In this document: piece by piece, positions 1 to 13,124 of the stretch
Layout of the letters: each line of letters opens with the position of its first letter
Position numbering within the stretch: the stretch's first letter is position 1
NCBI RefSeq assembly: GCF_024679095.1
Contig: NC_066520.1
Location: 15,655,331-15,719,330, forward strand
DNA length: 64,000 nucleotides
Source: Eriocheir sinensis
Taxonomy: Eukaryota; Arthropoda; Malacostraca; Decapoda; Varunidae
Direction of reading: 5' to 3'
The notes under the pieces: generated by a model
What the model saw: the letters and a program-made list of their open reading frames with translations, nothing else
Told to the model about the DNA's origin: nothing
Databases searched by the model: none
Program-made: the position numbers and the translations under genes

Positions 1-433
1 TATTGTCTCTCTTCTTTATTGTTAATTTTCTGCTTGTTAGTTTTCTTGTTCTTTTTCTTGTTCTTCGTCTTTTCTTCAACTTTATTTTCCTCCTTATCCT
101 CTTTCTCCCTCTTATTTTTTTCTTCTTGTTCTTGTTTCTTCTCATTTTTTATGTTTTCTTTTTTTTTGCTCCTCATTTATTCCATTTCATTTTACATCAT
201 TTATCATTCACTACTGTTTATTTTGTTTATTGTTCTAACTCCTTTTTTTGGGGGGGGGATATTCCTCTTCTTCACCTTTTCTTATTCTTTATCATCATCC
301 TCTTCCTCCACTCACTCCTTCTCACTCCTTCAACGCTCCTTCATCATATTGTCCCTCATCCGCTTTGAACATCCTGTCGGCCCCCATACACACCCTCTTC
401 ATTAGGGAAGCCCCTCCCCTACAAGTTAATTAG
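1..433. other. Pyrimidine-rich block
   Basis: Almost pure T/C sequence on the + strand, with TTCTT and CTCCT runs and a short G run near 252. Open frames here read only as Phe/Leu/Ser and are not credible genes. No splice-like exon was seen. Confidence 0.7.
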
Positions 434-473
434 TAACTTATCAAAACAAGGCCCAGGGCAGTGAGGGACAAAC

Positions 474-970
474 ACACACACGCGTCTCGGATCTCTAAGG
501 CCTGTAACCCTCCATCTTGCAGCAGTAAACGGCCGGTCTTCAGCTGAGTCATAGAACACTTACACACCTTAGACATCCCAGGCCCGTCACCCTCAATCTT
601 GAAGCAGTAAACGGCCAGCCTTCACCAGAGCCATATAACACACACACGTCTCGTACCTCCAAGGCTTGTCATCCTCAATCTTGCAGCAGTAAACGGCCGG
701 TCTTCACCAGAGCCATAGAACACTCACGCGTCTAGGACTTCTACGGCTTGTCATCCTCAATCTTGCAGCAGTAAACGGCCAGCCTTCACCAGAGCCATAG
801 AACACACACAAGTCTCGTACCTCCAAGGCTTGTCATCCTCAATCTTGCAGCAGTAAACGGCCAGCCTTCACCAGAGCCATAGAATACACACAAGTCTCGT
901 ACCTCCAAGGCTTGTCATCCTCAATCTTGTAGCAGTAAACGGCCGGTCTTCACCTGAGCCATAGAATACT
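474..970. repeat. 82-bp tandem satellite, six copies
   Basis: The anchor AGCAGTAAACGGCC recurs at 521, 603, 685, 767, 849 and 931, exactly 82 bp apart each time. Each unit also holds a TTCACCAGAGCCATA-like stretch, an ACACACACGTCTCG-like stretch and a GGCTTGTCATCCTCAATC-like stretch. Substitutions separate the copies but indels do not. Because 82 is not a multiple of three, no frame stays open through the array. It is a young minisatellite or satellite fragment. Confidence 0.93.
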
Positions 971-1696
971 GCCGTGAATAGCACCAATGGAATAGTTTGT
1001 CTCGTGGTACACTGAAATCTGCAAAACATTATATTCTAGCATACGTGGGAAGGGAGTATTTCAAGGGTTAATGAATGGAATCCCTGTGACACGTTACATC
1101 AGGAGAGAGGACAGCGAGGGTTTCCAATAGGTTACAGTCCAGTTTAATTATGGGGACGCGGGTCTTGATGCTCCATGCCCGCCCTCATGCACAGCCCATT
1201 AATCCTGCGCGCACCATGTGAACCACGTGACATCGAGTTTCAGGCGCTTCATCTGATAATATGTCGTGATTGCTTTTCTTAGTAAGCCTTTCCCGTCCTC
1301 CCAATTTCCATTACGTGTCTTTCCCTGGGAGCAAAAGCGCGCCGACTGGACATCTGTGGAGAGCTGACTTTTTTTCCATTGCAATAAATTAAATCTACAG
1401 AATAACACAACGAAATTTTAATAAAGGAAGCAACCCACAAACACGGTCATCAAATACACCAGAGATTATTAACAAGACAATTAGGGTATGCTCGCCAATT
1501 TGTACGCAATCATTCAGTCAATTAATACTCAAATCAGGCAAAAATAAAAAAATAAAGTATGATAACGGGGCTATATCTTACAGTTCATATTTACGCTGCA
1601 TCTCAATCTTCCAGTTTTTTTATGTGTTTCCTCACCTTTTAACTTACTGGAATAGTGCATACGAACTAGCGAACATATCCTCCACCACCTTTACGT

Positions 1697-1743
<47 letters not shown>

Positions 1744-2135
1744 GGCGCCGTGACCCCGCAAGCTGAATAAGGCATCCTGAGTGTGTATTCCCGTGCGGCG
1801 AGAGCGTGAGCAAGACAGAGCGTGGGTTTAAAGGGTAACTTGAAACGCTGCTACTTTGTCTCTCCTTCCAGCTAGAGTTAAAAGGTATCTATTTGCGTAC
1901 GTCAGTGTGTGGGAGGCATTGTGGAGTGGTCGGGGATGCGTGTGTGGGTGAGTGAGTGTCTGGGGCGTGTGGGCGTTGCGTAGGTGTGCACATATTACAA
2001 GCAAGAAAGAAGAATAACGATGCTACTAAATTATTTCTGACCAACGCACCTCCGCTGTCTGTATATACCTACCATTAATGTGTGTTGATTTTAAGCGTAA
2101 TGTCCTTCGAAAAACTTGTACAAGGCTCCTGTCTT
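971..2135. other. Mostly unique DNA with one (GT)n array
   Basis: Mixed-composition sequence with no recognisable gene. A perfect (GT)n run occupies 1699-1741. Short open frames have no splice context or recognisable motif. Confidence 0.5.
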
Positions 2136-2330
2136 TTAACCCCTCTAAGCGAGAAAAATGAGAAAAAATCATCACTTACGCAAACCATTTCATAATATAT
2201 ATCAACGCATTTGTGGTCAGTTTATGCATCATCTATTTTGGGGGTTTATATCATGGCAAAAATTTGGACCGTCGCATTCGCTGGTACACGATAAAACCAC
2301 AAATTTGGCCCGTCGTTGCTACCGGGTTAA
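2136..2330 (+). mobile_element. TTAA-ended MITE, copy 1 (internally deleted)
   Basis: Begins TTAACCC and ends ACCGGGTTAA, so TTAA flanks an inverted CCC/GGG terminus as in piggyBac-type elements. The body (AAGCGAGAAAAATGAG, then a stretch around AATATATATCAACGC, then TTTATATCATGGC) matches the copies at 2850, 9278 and 39783. Compared with copy 2 it lacks about 31 bp just inside the left end. The deletion appears to lie between two CCC triplets. It is too short to encode a transposase. Confidence 0.85.
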
Positions 2331-2849
2331 TATCACCAAACTCGTAGAAAAAATGTCTCCTGCTTTAATATACGCATAACAAGAGGCCAATACTGAAAAA
2401 AAATCATCCAACGCCGCATTATTAAACGATATAAAAACAGCTAAAATAAGGAACAGAAATTTCATGATTAGTTAAATATCTATAAATTTCAAATGAAGGT
2501 CACTGCATTGCTCACTTGTCACCCCTTTCTACGCACGAACCTTGCTCAGCCAATTTACCAAGAGCAGTTATTGGGTCATATTGAGAAAACTTGAATTAGG
2601 TGGTGCATTAGTGTCAAGCACACCTGTGGGGCGCAAGACACCTGCCCAAACAGCTTTCGAAAACACTCTCGAAGGTAAACACGCAGGTGAGGGGGACGAA
2701 GGGAGAGGAAGAGCCGCGGCCGCCTCCTCACGTGTCTGTCCCTGTCATCTCTTGCCGCCTCCTCCTCCTTGTGTGTGTCTGAGGATCGCCGAGGAACATT
2801 TCAACATGCTCTCTGGACACTTATTCACAGGCGCGTCATTCAAAGGCTT
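2331..2849. other. Unique DNA between two MITE copies
   Basis: AT-rich then GC-richer sequence. An open frame from 2542 on the + strand runs into the next MITE copy and has no recognisable domain, so I do not call it a gene. Confidence 0.45.
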
Positions 2850-3072
2850 TTAACCCGGAAGCTGCAGGGATCATGTTTCTTAAAGGCCCCTCTAAGCGAG
2901 AGAAATGAGAAAAAATCGTCACTCAAGCAAACCATTTCATAATATATATCAACGCTTTTGTGATCAGTTTATGCATCATCTATTTTTGGGGGTTAATACC
3001 ATTGTAAAATCGTGGCCCGTCGCTGGTACACGGTAAAGCTACAAATTTGGCCCGTCGCTGCTACTGGGTTAA
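2850..3072 (+). mobile_element. TTAA-ended MITE, copy 2 (near full length)
   Basis: A 223-bp element running from TTAACCCGGAAGCTGC to CTGCTACTGGGTTAA. The ends are imperfect terminal inverted repeats with consensus TTAACCCGGYAGCAGCGA. Near the right end the motif GGCCCGTCGCTG occurs twice, about 38 bp apart, which gives two subterminal sites. TTAA plus CCC/GGG ends is the hallmark of piggyBac insertion. Length and lack of coding capacity make it non-autonomous. Confidence 0.87.
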
Positions 3073-3640
3073 AATAAACTTAAGAATATAATATGAAGGA
3101 AAAATGAAAAAAATAATGATCCCCCATGACTTTCAGAGTTAACAAAAAGGTTTCGCAAGTTAATGAAGGTCTATGCATGTAGAAAAAAAATAGATAAGAT
3201 TATGAGGAGGAGGAGGAAAATCGCACGTCACTAAACGATACCGAACCAATGCAACCCACGAAAATATTAAATAAGGGAAGAAGAATACGATAAAGAAAGC
3301 AGACAAAAGAGAAAACAAAACCTCTATACTGTTCACATTTTTTTCCTTTTTACTAAGGATCCACACAAAATAAATCTTTACGAAAATGAGGTGACAATTC
3401 TGCGATATGGAAGTAACGGCGAAAATAACATCAATACCGAATCATTTTGCAACAGATTTAGTGCATGTTGATATGAGGCGCAAAACCGGTCGCATGCCAC
3501 GTGAGTTATCAACATGGGGATCAAGGAAGAATTTGTAAATCTGAGTAGTATATCGGATAAATCGGCGAGGTAAATCGGGCAAATCGGATAAGTAAACGAG
3601 ATACTTCAACATTAGAAAAAAAAGGAGAATGACAGGGCAG

Positions 3641-3643
<3 letters not shown>
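3073..3643. other. Unique AT-rich DNA
   Basis: No gene, RNA or repeat was recognised. Short open frames have no supporting motif. Confidence 0.5.
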
Positions 3644-3708
<65 letters not shown>

Positions 3709-3817
3709 GAGTGGTACTATACATCCGGCTCTGCATTACCGTTCATTATTCATACATACGACGCAGATGACTGACTCTAAAAGGTATTCAGTTCACTCCA
3801 AAAACAAGGACATATAT

Positions 3818-3880
<63 letters not shown>
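3644..3880. repeat. Opposed (GT)n and (AC)n arrays
   Basis: (GT)n at 3644-3708 and (AC)n at 3819-3880 are complementary to each other and separated by about 110 bp, so the pair is a long inverted repeat. The spacer is ordinary sequence. Confidence 0.95.
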
Positions 3881-4307
3881 ATTTCCTCTCCCTCTCCCTC
3901 TCCCTTTTTATCTCTAAAAAAAAGGTACATCACAATTCAAATTCAAAACCTAAATCATACGAAAGCTCCTCCAAACAAAACTCCGAAACTCAAACGTTGA
4001 ATGTGTATAATGCGAAGTTTGACTCTTTATGAAGAAAAAAAAATGAAAGTCCAGTTTAGGAGACCAAGTGCATGCTTAGGTGAGTAAGAGAGAGAGAGAG
4101 AGGGGGGGAAAAAGGGAGAGATGAAGGTAGATTTTAATGGAAGAAGAAAGAAACAATAAAATATAACTAGAGGGATACAAAAGAAGTGAATTAGACGCAA
4201 ATAGATAAAAAAGAAAATTATAAAAGTATCAGGTAGTGCACAGAAAAGTTTTATAGGGTTGGTTAAGACAGGATGGATAGTTTTTAAGGCAAAGAAGGAT
4301 GCTCAAG

Positions 4308-4391
<84 letters not shown>

Positions 4392-4789
4392 CATAAAAAG
4401 AACATAAGACCGTGAGTAAGGTATAATATTTACATCCTCGAATACCACCATGAAGGGAACGTATTGAAAACCGCTCGCTGTAAAGGAATAGAACACACAT
4501 CTTTAAAAGGAACGGCGACATCTCTGTATTCCTCCTTACCTGTCATCTCCAGTCAGGCAGTCAGGTGTGTCGTGTTACCGTTGAGACAAAGAAAAAAAAA
4601 GCCACTCGCATCAACTCGCTCTTCAAAGTTCTAACCAATATTTTTTTTATAGTTTTTTTACTCCATCTATTGTGACTTACTTTCCATTTATTGTTTCCTT
4701 TAGTTTCGTTTCGTTTCCTTTCCTTCCCTTTTGTTTTCATTTTCCTCCCCATCCTACCTTTCCCTGTTCCACCTCAGCTTATCTTTTGC
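3881..4789. repeat. (GA)n array in unique DNA
   Basis: A perfect (AG)n run covers about 4313-4389, with a shorter one near 4086-4104. The rest is AT-rich sequence with no gene seen. From 4670 the sequence becomes pyrimidine-rich. Confidence 0.85.
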
Positions 4790-5240
4790 TTTCCCTTCCT
4801 TTTCCATCTAAGCCTACCTTTTCCTTTCCCTTCCTTCCATATCTATCCGTATCTATACCTATCTATCCATATCTATCCTATCTATCCCTATCTATCCCTT
4901 CCTTTTCCATCTCAGCCTACCTTTTCCTTTCCCTTCCTTCCATATCTAACCGTATCTATACCTATCTATCCATATCTATCCTATCTATCCCTATCTATCC
5001 CTTCCTTTTCCATCTCAGCCTACCTTTTCCTTTCCCTTCCTTCCCTATCTATCCCTATCTATCCCTATATATCCCGATCTATCTCTATCTATCCCTATCT
5101 AACCCTTCCTTTTCCATCTCAGCCTACCTTTTCCTTTCCCTTCCTTCCCTATCTGTCCCTATCTATCCCTATATATCCCTATCTATCCCTATCTATCCTA
5201 TCTATCCCTATCTATCCCTTCCTTCCCTATCCATTCTTTC
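4790..5240. repeat. 103-bp pyrimidine minisatellite, four copies
   Basis: The anchor AGCCTACCTTTTCC starts at 4811, 4914, 5017 and 5121, a period of 103, 103 and 104 bp. Each unit has a TTCCTTTCCC part and a part made of CTATCTATCC steps. Apparent open frames through it are composed of Tyr/Pro/Leu/Ser and are not credible proteins. Confidence 0.92.
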
Positions 5241-5925
5241 ATTTGCCTTGCTTTTCTTTTCAATTATTTCTTCCTGAATTCTTGGCTGTGATTTACCTTT
5301 TCTCACAACTCTGTGTCTTTCAGCTGCGTAAAGGATCAATGGAATTATTATCATCAAGTTTAAACCACATTTCAAGTTTCACATCACTCTTGTTTTGGCT
5401 TCCACGGAATATTTTTAAACTGTCATTCATCCTATTGATTTTAAGTATGTTTAGTGTTTTACTTCGTTCCTCTCAAATCAAATCACTTATATATACTAAC
5501 AAGCTTTATTCACAAATACTTTTCTTCGTTATGTTTAATCATTCAGCGATACAATCTTGGCCACAATTTTTATTTTTTTTATTTATTTATTTTTTTATTT
5601 TTATTTTATTTTTTTTTTTTTGAGTTTTCATATTCGGTCAGTCTCAGCACGAGGGAAAGAAAGTCAACAATATTTCAAGATTCAACAACATGCTAAAACT
5701 TGTATATCCGTCTTGCTATAGTTTACAAGGTTTCTCTTCTTTCCTCAACTCCAACTTCAGTCCTCCCTCTCTTCAAAGACACAAACTCCAACGATACAGT
5801 TTTTCATCCACTTAACAACGCATCAACTTTAATAATACCGCTTTGACTTAAATGCCGTAAGTTACTTGTATATAAGAAACTAAGTATATCGGAAACATTG
5901 AGAAAGGACACGAAACAAAGGAAAG

Positions 5926-5927
<2 letters not shown>
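5241..5927. other. AT-rich DNA with a T-rich run
   Basis: T-rich around 5565-5622, otherwise ordinary. A CTTTCAG acceptor-like site near 5323 has no partner donor or open exon that I can support. Confidence 0.45.
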
Positions 5928-7090
<1,163 letters not shown>

Positions 7091-7204
7091 ACCCACATCC
7101 GTAGCCATGACCGACCTCTCTTTATAGTGTTCACGTCTTCCTTATCCCTCATTCCCCTTACTTAACCCTCTTCCTCATCCCTCCGTCCATCCATTCTACG
7201 CGTG

Positions 7205-8530
7205 GGGGGGAAGAAAAGGGGAAGAGCAGGAGGGGAGGAGGAGGAACAAGCATGCCAGTCTCCTACCTACCACAGGCGAACGATAATTTGAGGGGAGAAG
7301 GGGAGAAGGGAAAAGGGGATGGGAATAGGCGAGGAGGGGGAGGGAAGGGGAGAGAGGGAAGGAAGGGAGAGTTGGGATGACGAGGCACGCTGGGTAGGAT
7401 ATAGATAGGGAGAGAAGGTGGGGAGGGTCAAGGGAGGGAGGGAGGGATAGGGGAGGGGAGGGGAGAGGAGGGCAGCACTCCTATACAAGAAAGAGATCCC
7501 GGGCCCTCGATAAAGCTATATCGATCTAATAATAACCACTTATTGGAGTCATGACAAGGATGAGATCAATGGGAGCATGCAAGAGCTGCCTGACTCCAGA
7601 GATTCCGGGAGGAGATGAGGGGCGACGGGGTGGAGATGACGGGGGGAGAGGGGAGGAGGGGTGGAAAGGTAGGGAGGAGGAGGAGGAGGAGGAGGAGGAG
7701 GCGGGATGGTGATGGTGGTGTGTGGATGAAAGAAGGAAGATGATGATGTGCAACAGGCCGGGAGATGACGGGGGGGAGAGGGGAGGAGGGGAGGAAAGGT
7801 GAGGGGAGGAGGAGGACGAGGCGGGAAGGTGAGGTGGTGTGTGGATGAAAGAAGGAAGATGATGATGTGCAACAGGGTGGGAGATGACAGGGTGGGGAGG
7901 AAGCGTGTTGAGGAAAGAAGGAAGATGAGGGGTAAAGGGGCGGTGATGATGGGGTGGGATGGGAAGGAGGGGTGGGAGATGACGTGATGGGAAGCAAGGA
8001 GGTAGGCTGGAGGGGGAGGACGGGGGAAGGTGGTGTGTGGCTGAAAAAGAAGGGAGATAATGAGGGGTGACGGAGCAGAGTTGATGGGGTGGAAGGGGAA
8101 GGTGTGGCAGGGTGGGGAGACGGGATACAGATAGGGGCAAGATGTAGACAGGGAGATTTAGATAGTGGATTCTAGGGGGGGGGGGGGGCCTGGATGAGAT
8201 GAGGGGTGACAAGGCAGTAAGGTGGATGAAAGAAGAGAGAGGGTGAGGGGTGGAAAAACGAGGGGAAAGCTGATGGGCCAGTGATGGATGGGGTGAGGTT
8301 AGGACAGGATGGGATGGAGGAACGAAGAAGGGAAAGGGAAAAGGGAGAGATGATAGAGATGATAGATTAGGAATGTAATGGACGGATGAAAGCTTTAGAG
8401 AAGGGAGAGATGAGTGGTAGGGGAAGAGGAAGGGAGAATAGAGTGATAGGGGAAAGGAGAAGGGGAAGAGGAAGGGGAAAGAGGGAAGGGATGGAGTGTG
8501 TGCTTTAGTCCCCCTTCGATAGAATTACAA
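7205..8530. repeat. Purine-rich block with degenerate 119-bp repeats
   Basis: Almost all A/G. Part is a degenerate minisatellite: GATGATGTGCAACAGG starts at 7742 and 7861 (119 bp apart), flanked by GGAGATGACGGG-like units. A 12-13 bp G run lies near 8176. Minus-strand frames read as Pro/Ser-rich repeat translations. Confidence 0.75.
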
Positions 8531-8602
8531 AGGATGCTTGAAGAGAATGAGTAACCGGATACGACATGAATCGGATGAAGGAGCGAGCGAGCGAGCCAGC
8601 CA

Positions 8603-9277
<675 letters not shown>

Positions 9278-9475
9278 TTAACCCGGCAGCAGCGAGGATC
9301 ATGTTTCTTAATGGTCCCTCCAAGCGAGAAAAATGAGAAAAAATCACCCCTCACACAAACCACTTCATAATATATTTCAAAGCATTTGTGATCAGGTTAT
9401 GTATCATCTATTTTGGGGGGTTTATATCATGGCACAAATTTGGCCCATCGCTGCTACACGGTAAAGCCACAAATT
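9278..9475 (+). mobile_element. TTAA-ended MITE, copy 3 (right end lost)
   Basis: Starts TTAACCCGGCAGCAGCGAGG, the cleanest left terminal repeat in the window. It continues through the conserved body to GTAAAGCCACAAATT. The last 25 bp or so, including the right terminal repeat, are missing, but the break falls at a TTAA sequence (9474-9477). Confidence 0.85.
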
Positions 9476-9534
9476 AAAGAAAGAACCACAGGAAAATTAG
9501 TTAAAATCAAGTTAAAATCAAGAGAGTAAACTTT

Positions 9535-9722
9535 AAGGGCTATATTCTAAAACATTTCGACGCCAAAGGACACATATTTGACAAGGCTTTCGTAGGAGTT
9601 GTGGTGGGCAATTCCAAGGGTAGTTTAATGACTCTAGTGGCACTCTGACCAAGCTTTTGTGCCATGAACGTGAAAAAGACACACATGAGAACCTGGTTAA
9701 TCTCCTTCCCGGCCTTTGGAAA
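9535..9722 (-). repeat. Unclassified ~190-bp dispersed repeat, copy 1
   Basis: The reverse complement of this segment aligns end to end with 44954-45140 and less well with 13511-13690. Shared landmarks in order are TTTCCAAAGG, a GTTCATGGCACA-like block, a CAGAGTGCCACTAGAGTC-like block and GTCGAAATGTTT. It has no terminal inverted repeat or tRNA-like box that I can see. Confidence 0.75.
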
Positions 9723-9739
9723 TATATGATGTTAGTGGA

Positions 9740-10351
9740 AGGCGGAAGCGTCTGAGAAAAAGATTAATATGAAGATGAAAAAAGAAGAAGAAATATGAAA
9801 GACAGAGGGAGGAAAATGAAAGATGAAAAAAAGAGGAAAAGGAGAGATAGAGGAAGAAAATGAAAGATGAAAAAATAGAAGAAAAAGGAAAGACTGAGGA
9901 AGAAAATGAAAGATGAAAAAGTAGAAGAAAAATGAAAGACTGAGGAAGAAAATGAAAGATGAAAACAATAGAAGAAAAATGAAAGACTGAGGAAGAAAAT
10001 GAAAGATAAAAAAGTAGAAGAAAAAGGAAAGACAGAGAAAGGAAAAGAAAAGATGAAAAAAGAGGAAAAAGGAGACAGAGGAAGAAGAAAATGAAAGGTG
10101 AAAAAAGTAGAAGAAAAAGAAAAGACTGAGGAAAAAAACAAAAAATGAAAAATAAGGAAAAGGTAGGACAGTAAAAAAAAAAAAGAAGAAAACGAGCAAA
10201 AAAAAGACATGAAAAAAAATAAAAAGGGGAAAGACAGAGAAAGAAAAAATAAAAGATGAAAAAAAGAAGAAAAAGAGGAAAAACGGAGGAAGAAATACGA
10301 AAAAATAAAGGAAGGGTTCATTCATATACAGTATACACCTTACAATGATAT

Positions 10352-10402
<51 letters not shown>
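9740..10402. repeat. Purine-rich block and (GT)n
   Basis: A/G-only sequence with recurring GAAAATGAAAGATGAAAAA units (degenerate minisatellite), then (GT)n at about 10355-10402. Minus-strand Phe/Ser/Leu frames are repeat translations. Confidence 0.75.
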
Positions 10403-10404
<2 letters not shown>

Positions 10405-10499
10405 TGTTGCAACCTTAGTACTCTCGACCGTCCCTCCTCGCCCCGCCTCTAAAGTCTGATTATGCCGAGCGCCTCTTCCTCAGATCCTGGGTATCAATG

Positions 10500-11010
10500 T
10501 CGATGCCCTCTCCGGATTTAACGGCTTTGACACCTTCGCTTCTCTCCTCCTCCTGCTCCACCTTCTCTTCCTCCTCCTCCTCTACCTTTCCTATTTCTTC
10601 CTCTCATTCTTTTCTCTGTGTTTCATTTTTCCTCCTTTCCCTGTCTTTTCTTTTTCTTCTTCGTATTATAATTCTTTTTCTTATTATTACTGACTATTAC
10701 CTCCTCCTCGTCCTCTTCCTCCTCCTCTACCTTTCCTCTTTCTTCCTTTCATTCTTTTCTCTTCTCTGTGTTTCATTTTTCTCCTTTCCTTGTCTCTTCT
10801 TTTTCTTCATCGTTTTATAATTATTTTTTCTTATTATTACTTACTATTACCTCCTCTTCTTCCTCTTCCTCCTCCTCTACCTTTCCTCTTTCTTCATTTC
10901 TTTCCTTTTTCTTCCTCTATCTTTCATTTTTTCTTCCTTGTCTTTCCTTTCTCTTCTTCATATCATTATTCTTTTTTTCATATTATTACTACCATTACTA
11001 TTATTATCAT
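10500..11010. repeat. ~150-bp pyrimidine minisatellite, about three copies
   Basis: The AT-rich marker TTATTATTAC recurs at about 10681, 10831 and 10980. Each is preceded by a block of CTTTCC, TCTGTGTTTCATTTTT and CTTTTTCTTC steps, giving a period near 150 bp. Confidence 0.8.
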
Positions 11011-11241
11011 TATTATCATTATTAAACTTTCTATAACTCGTGAACTTTACCATTTTTTATCAACTCAGAAAGGACAAATTTCATCCGTTTCTTGGTTCTC
11101 TTATCTAATTTTTCTTCTTTAACGAACACAAACAAAGAAGAATAAGACACAGCTTGTTAAAGATTACGAAACAGTAGGAAAAAAAATGTTGTCTCCGGGA
11201 AATGAAGGATAACAAAAAAAAAATTATATGAAACTGAAACG

Positions 11242-11243
<2 letters not shown>

Positions 11244-11301
<58 letters not shown>

Positions 11302-11440
11302 CAAATTGTTGTTATTATTGTTTCTGTTGTTATCGTTGCTGTTATTATTGTTATTGTTATTGTTGTTTAAAAGCTGTAGTAGTAGTAGTAGTAGTAGCAG
11401 TAGTAGCAGTAGTAGTAGTAGTAGTAGTAATGGCAGCAGT
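11244..11440. repeat. (CT)n then (TTG/TTA)n and (AGT)n
   Basis: (CT)n 11244-11299, imperfect GTT/GTTATT repeats to 11370, and (AGT)n with AGC variants to about 11432. Confidence 0.9.
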
Positions 11441-11599
11441 AACAGAGGCATTATTTTCATTCTTAAATTTCTCTACGTATTTGAATGCTACCAATTGTTG
11501 ACGAACGATCCTTCCTCCACCACAAATCCAGGAAACACTGAATAAAAGAAGCAGAGCGAAACTATTATTGGCAAGGATGACCCGCAGAGATTGTATGCG

Positions 11600-11873
<274 letters not shown>

Positions 11874-11956
11874 TTTCACGCAGAAACCGACCTCCTCGAC
11901 AAATTAATTTACGCCATACATTTTCATTTCACACACACACACAAACACACACACAC

Positions 11957-12212
11957 CGCTCCAGTGGCTCAATCGACAGAGCGCTGCGCTGAGAGGCTTA
12001 ACGGCCAAACAGGCGGTGGTTCGAGCCCCGCTCAGGCTGGATTCTTTCGATTGACTAGGAGTGGTTACTGTCCCTCCTTGAGCAAGGGGGATGGGATGTG
12101 TGGTGTGTGAGGTCCTGGCAGTACCCAGAGATCGACGATAATGAGCACTTGCTCACGTCGTGATAGTACCTGCTGGCGAAAGCGAGTCCAACTCGTGATC
12201 AGGCCGTGGTGA

Positions 12213-12256
<44 letters not shown>
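11957..12256 (+). mobile_element. tRNA-derived SINE with (AC)n tail
   Basis: The head is tRNA-like. A box-A-like region, AGTGGCTCAATCGACAGAG, starts near 11963. A perfect box B, GGTTCGAGCC, lies at 12018-12027. The spacing fits a pol III internal promoter. A non-tRNA body of about 170 bp follows (GTGGTTACTGTCC ... GAGCACTTGCTCACG ... GATCAGGCCGTGG), ending in (AC)n at 12216-12256. The sequence before the head is also (AC)n (11931-11956). The poor fit of the acceptor stem argues against a working tRNA gene. The organisation matches SINEs I know from decapods, but this is from memory. Confidence 0.8.
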
Positions 12257-12258
<2 letters not shown>

Positions 12259-12363
12259 TTACATCAGCTTCCCCTTTAAACCAATCACGCACGTGCTCTC
12301 TGGTCGAAAGTCCTGTTTTCTTTTACCGGTGAACTTTCGGGATGACTACTCCATTACGCTACA

Positions 12364-12365
<2 letters not shown>

Positions 12366-12398
<33 letters not shown>

Positions 12399-12580
12399 CT
12401 TTTCTTTTATTTTATTTTATTCTCTTCTCTTCTCTGCTCTTCTCTTTTTCTTCTTTTTGCTTCTCTTTTTCTCTCTTTTCTCCTCTACTTTTCTTCTTCT
12501 CTTTTTTACTTCTGCTCTTCTCTTCTCTTCTCTTCTCTTCTCCTCTCTGCTCTTCTTCATTAAGTGCCTGTGCTTAACCT
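12366..12580. repeat. (TC)n and TCTTC pyrimidine block
   Basis: (TC)n at 12366-12394 followed by TTCTCTTCTC-type steps. No gene seen. Confidence 0.85.
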
Positions 12581-13124
12581 CTTTAACATAACTTTAATCT
12601 CATCCCTCCTCCTTTCTCTTTAATTTTCCACGCTTTTTCACTGAGTATAAAAATTACCTCACATTTACTAACCTTTTAACTCGCCTCCTCCTCCATTTCC
12701 CTTAATTTTCCAGGTTTCTTCACTAAGTACAACGATTGCCTCACGTTAACTCACCATCATTTCCGTCCCTTCCCTTTCTCTTTAACTTTTCTCCGTGGTT
12801 GACCTACACGAACGTCCTACCCCTAACGTACTTATTGTAGGAAAACAGGAAAAGCTGTCTCCCTGTTACTCCTTCCAAGAAATCTGGGGACAAGTGCAGG
12901 ATGGAGGTCTTTCCGGTAAACGATATGCATGTACGTATAATCTGTAGTCGTTTTTTGTTCATTAAGAAAAACTTGTGGCTTCGTGGAATGTATTATCGTT
13001 CCTCGACTTCCTTTGCGTTGAAGGAAACATCTGTGCCATGATTATTTAACCTCAACTTTCTTTGTGTGATAATTATTCTACTTTCGATTGCGTTAGAAAA
13101 GCTTACAAATCACATCATTATTGT
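12581..13124. other. Unique DNA
   Basis: Mixed composition. A partly duplicated motif, CACTRAGTAYAA with nearby CTCCTCC, occurs near 12640 and 12722. No gene seen. Confidence 0.45.

Noticed and set aside
2542..2853. A 103-codon + strand frame as a gene
   Set aside because: It has no splice context or domain and its end runs into a MITE, so it is probably chance.
4691..5623. A 310-residue + strand frame
   Set aside because: A translation of pyrimidine minisatellite. The 103-bp period shifts frame between units, so the peptide repeats are not conserved in register.
11957..12035. A functional tRNA gene
   Set aside because: Boxes A and B are good, but the cloverleaf stems do not close and a SINE body with a microsatellite tail follows.
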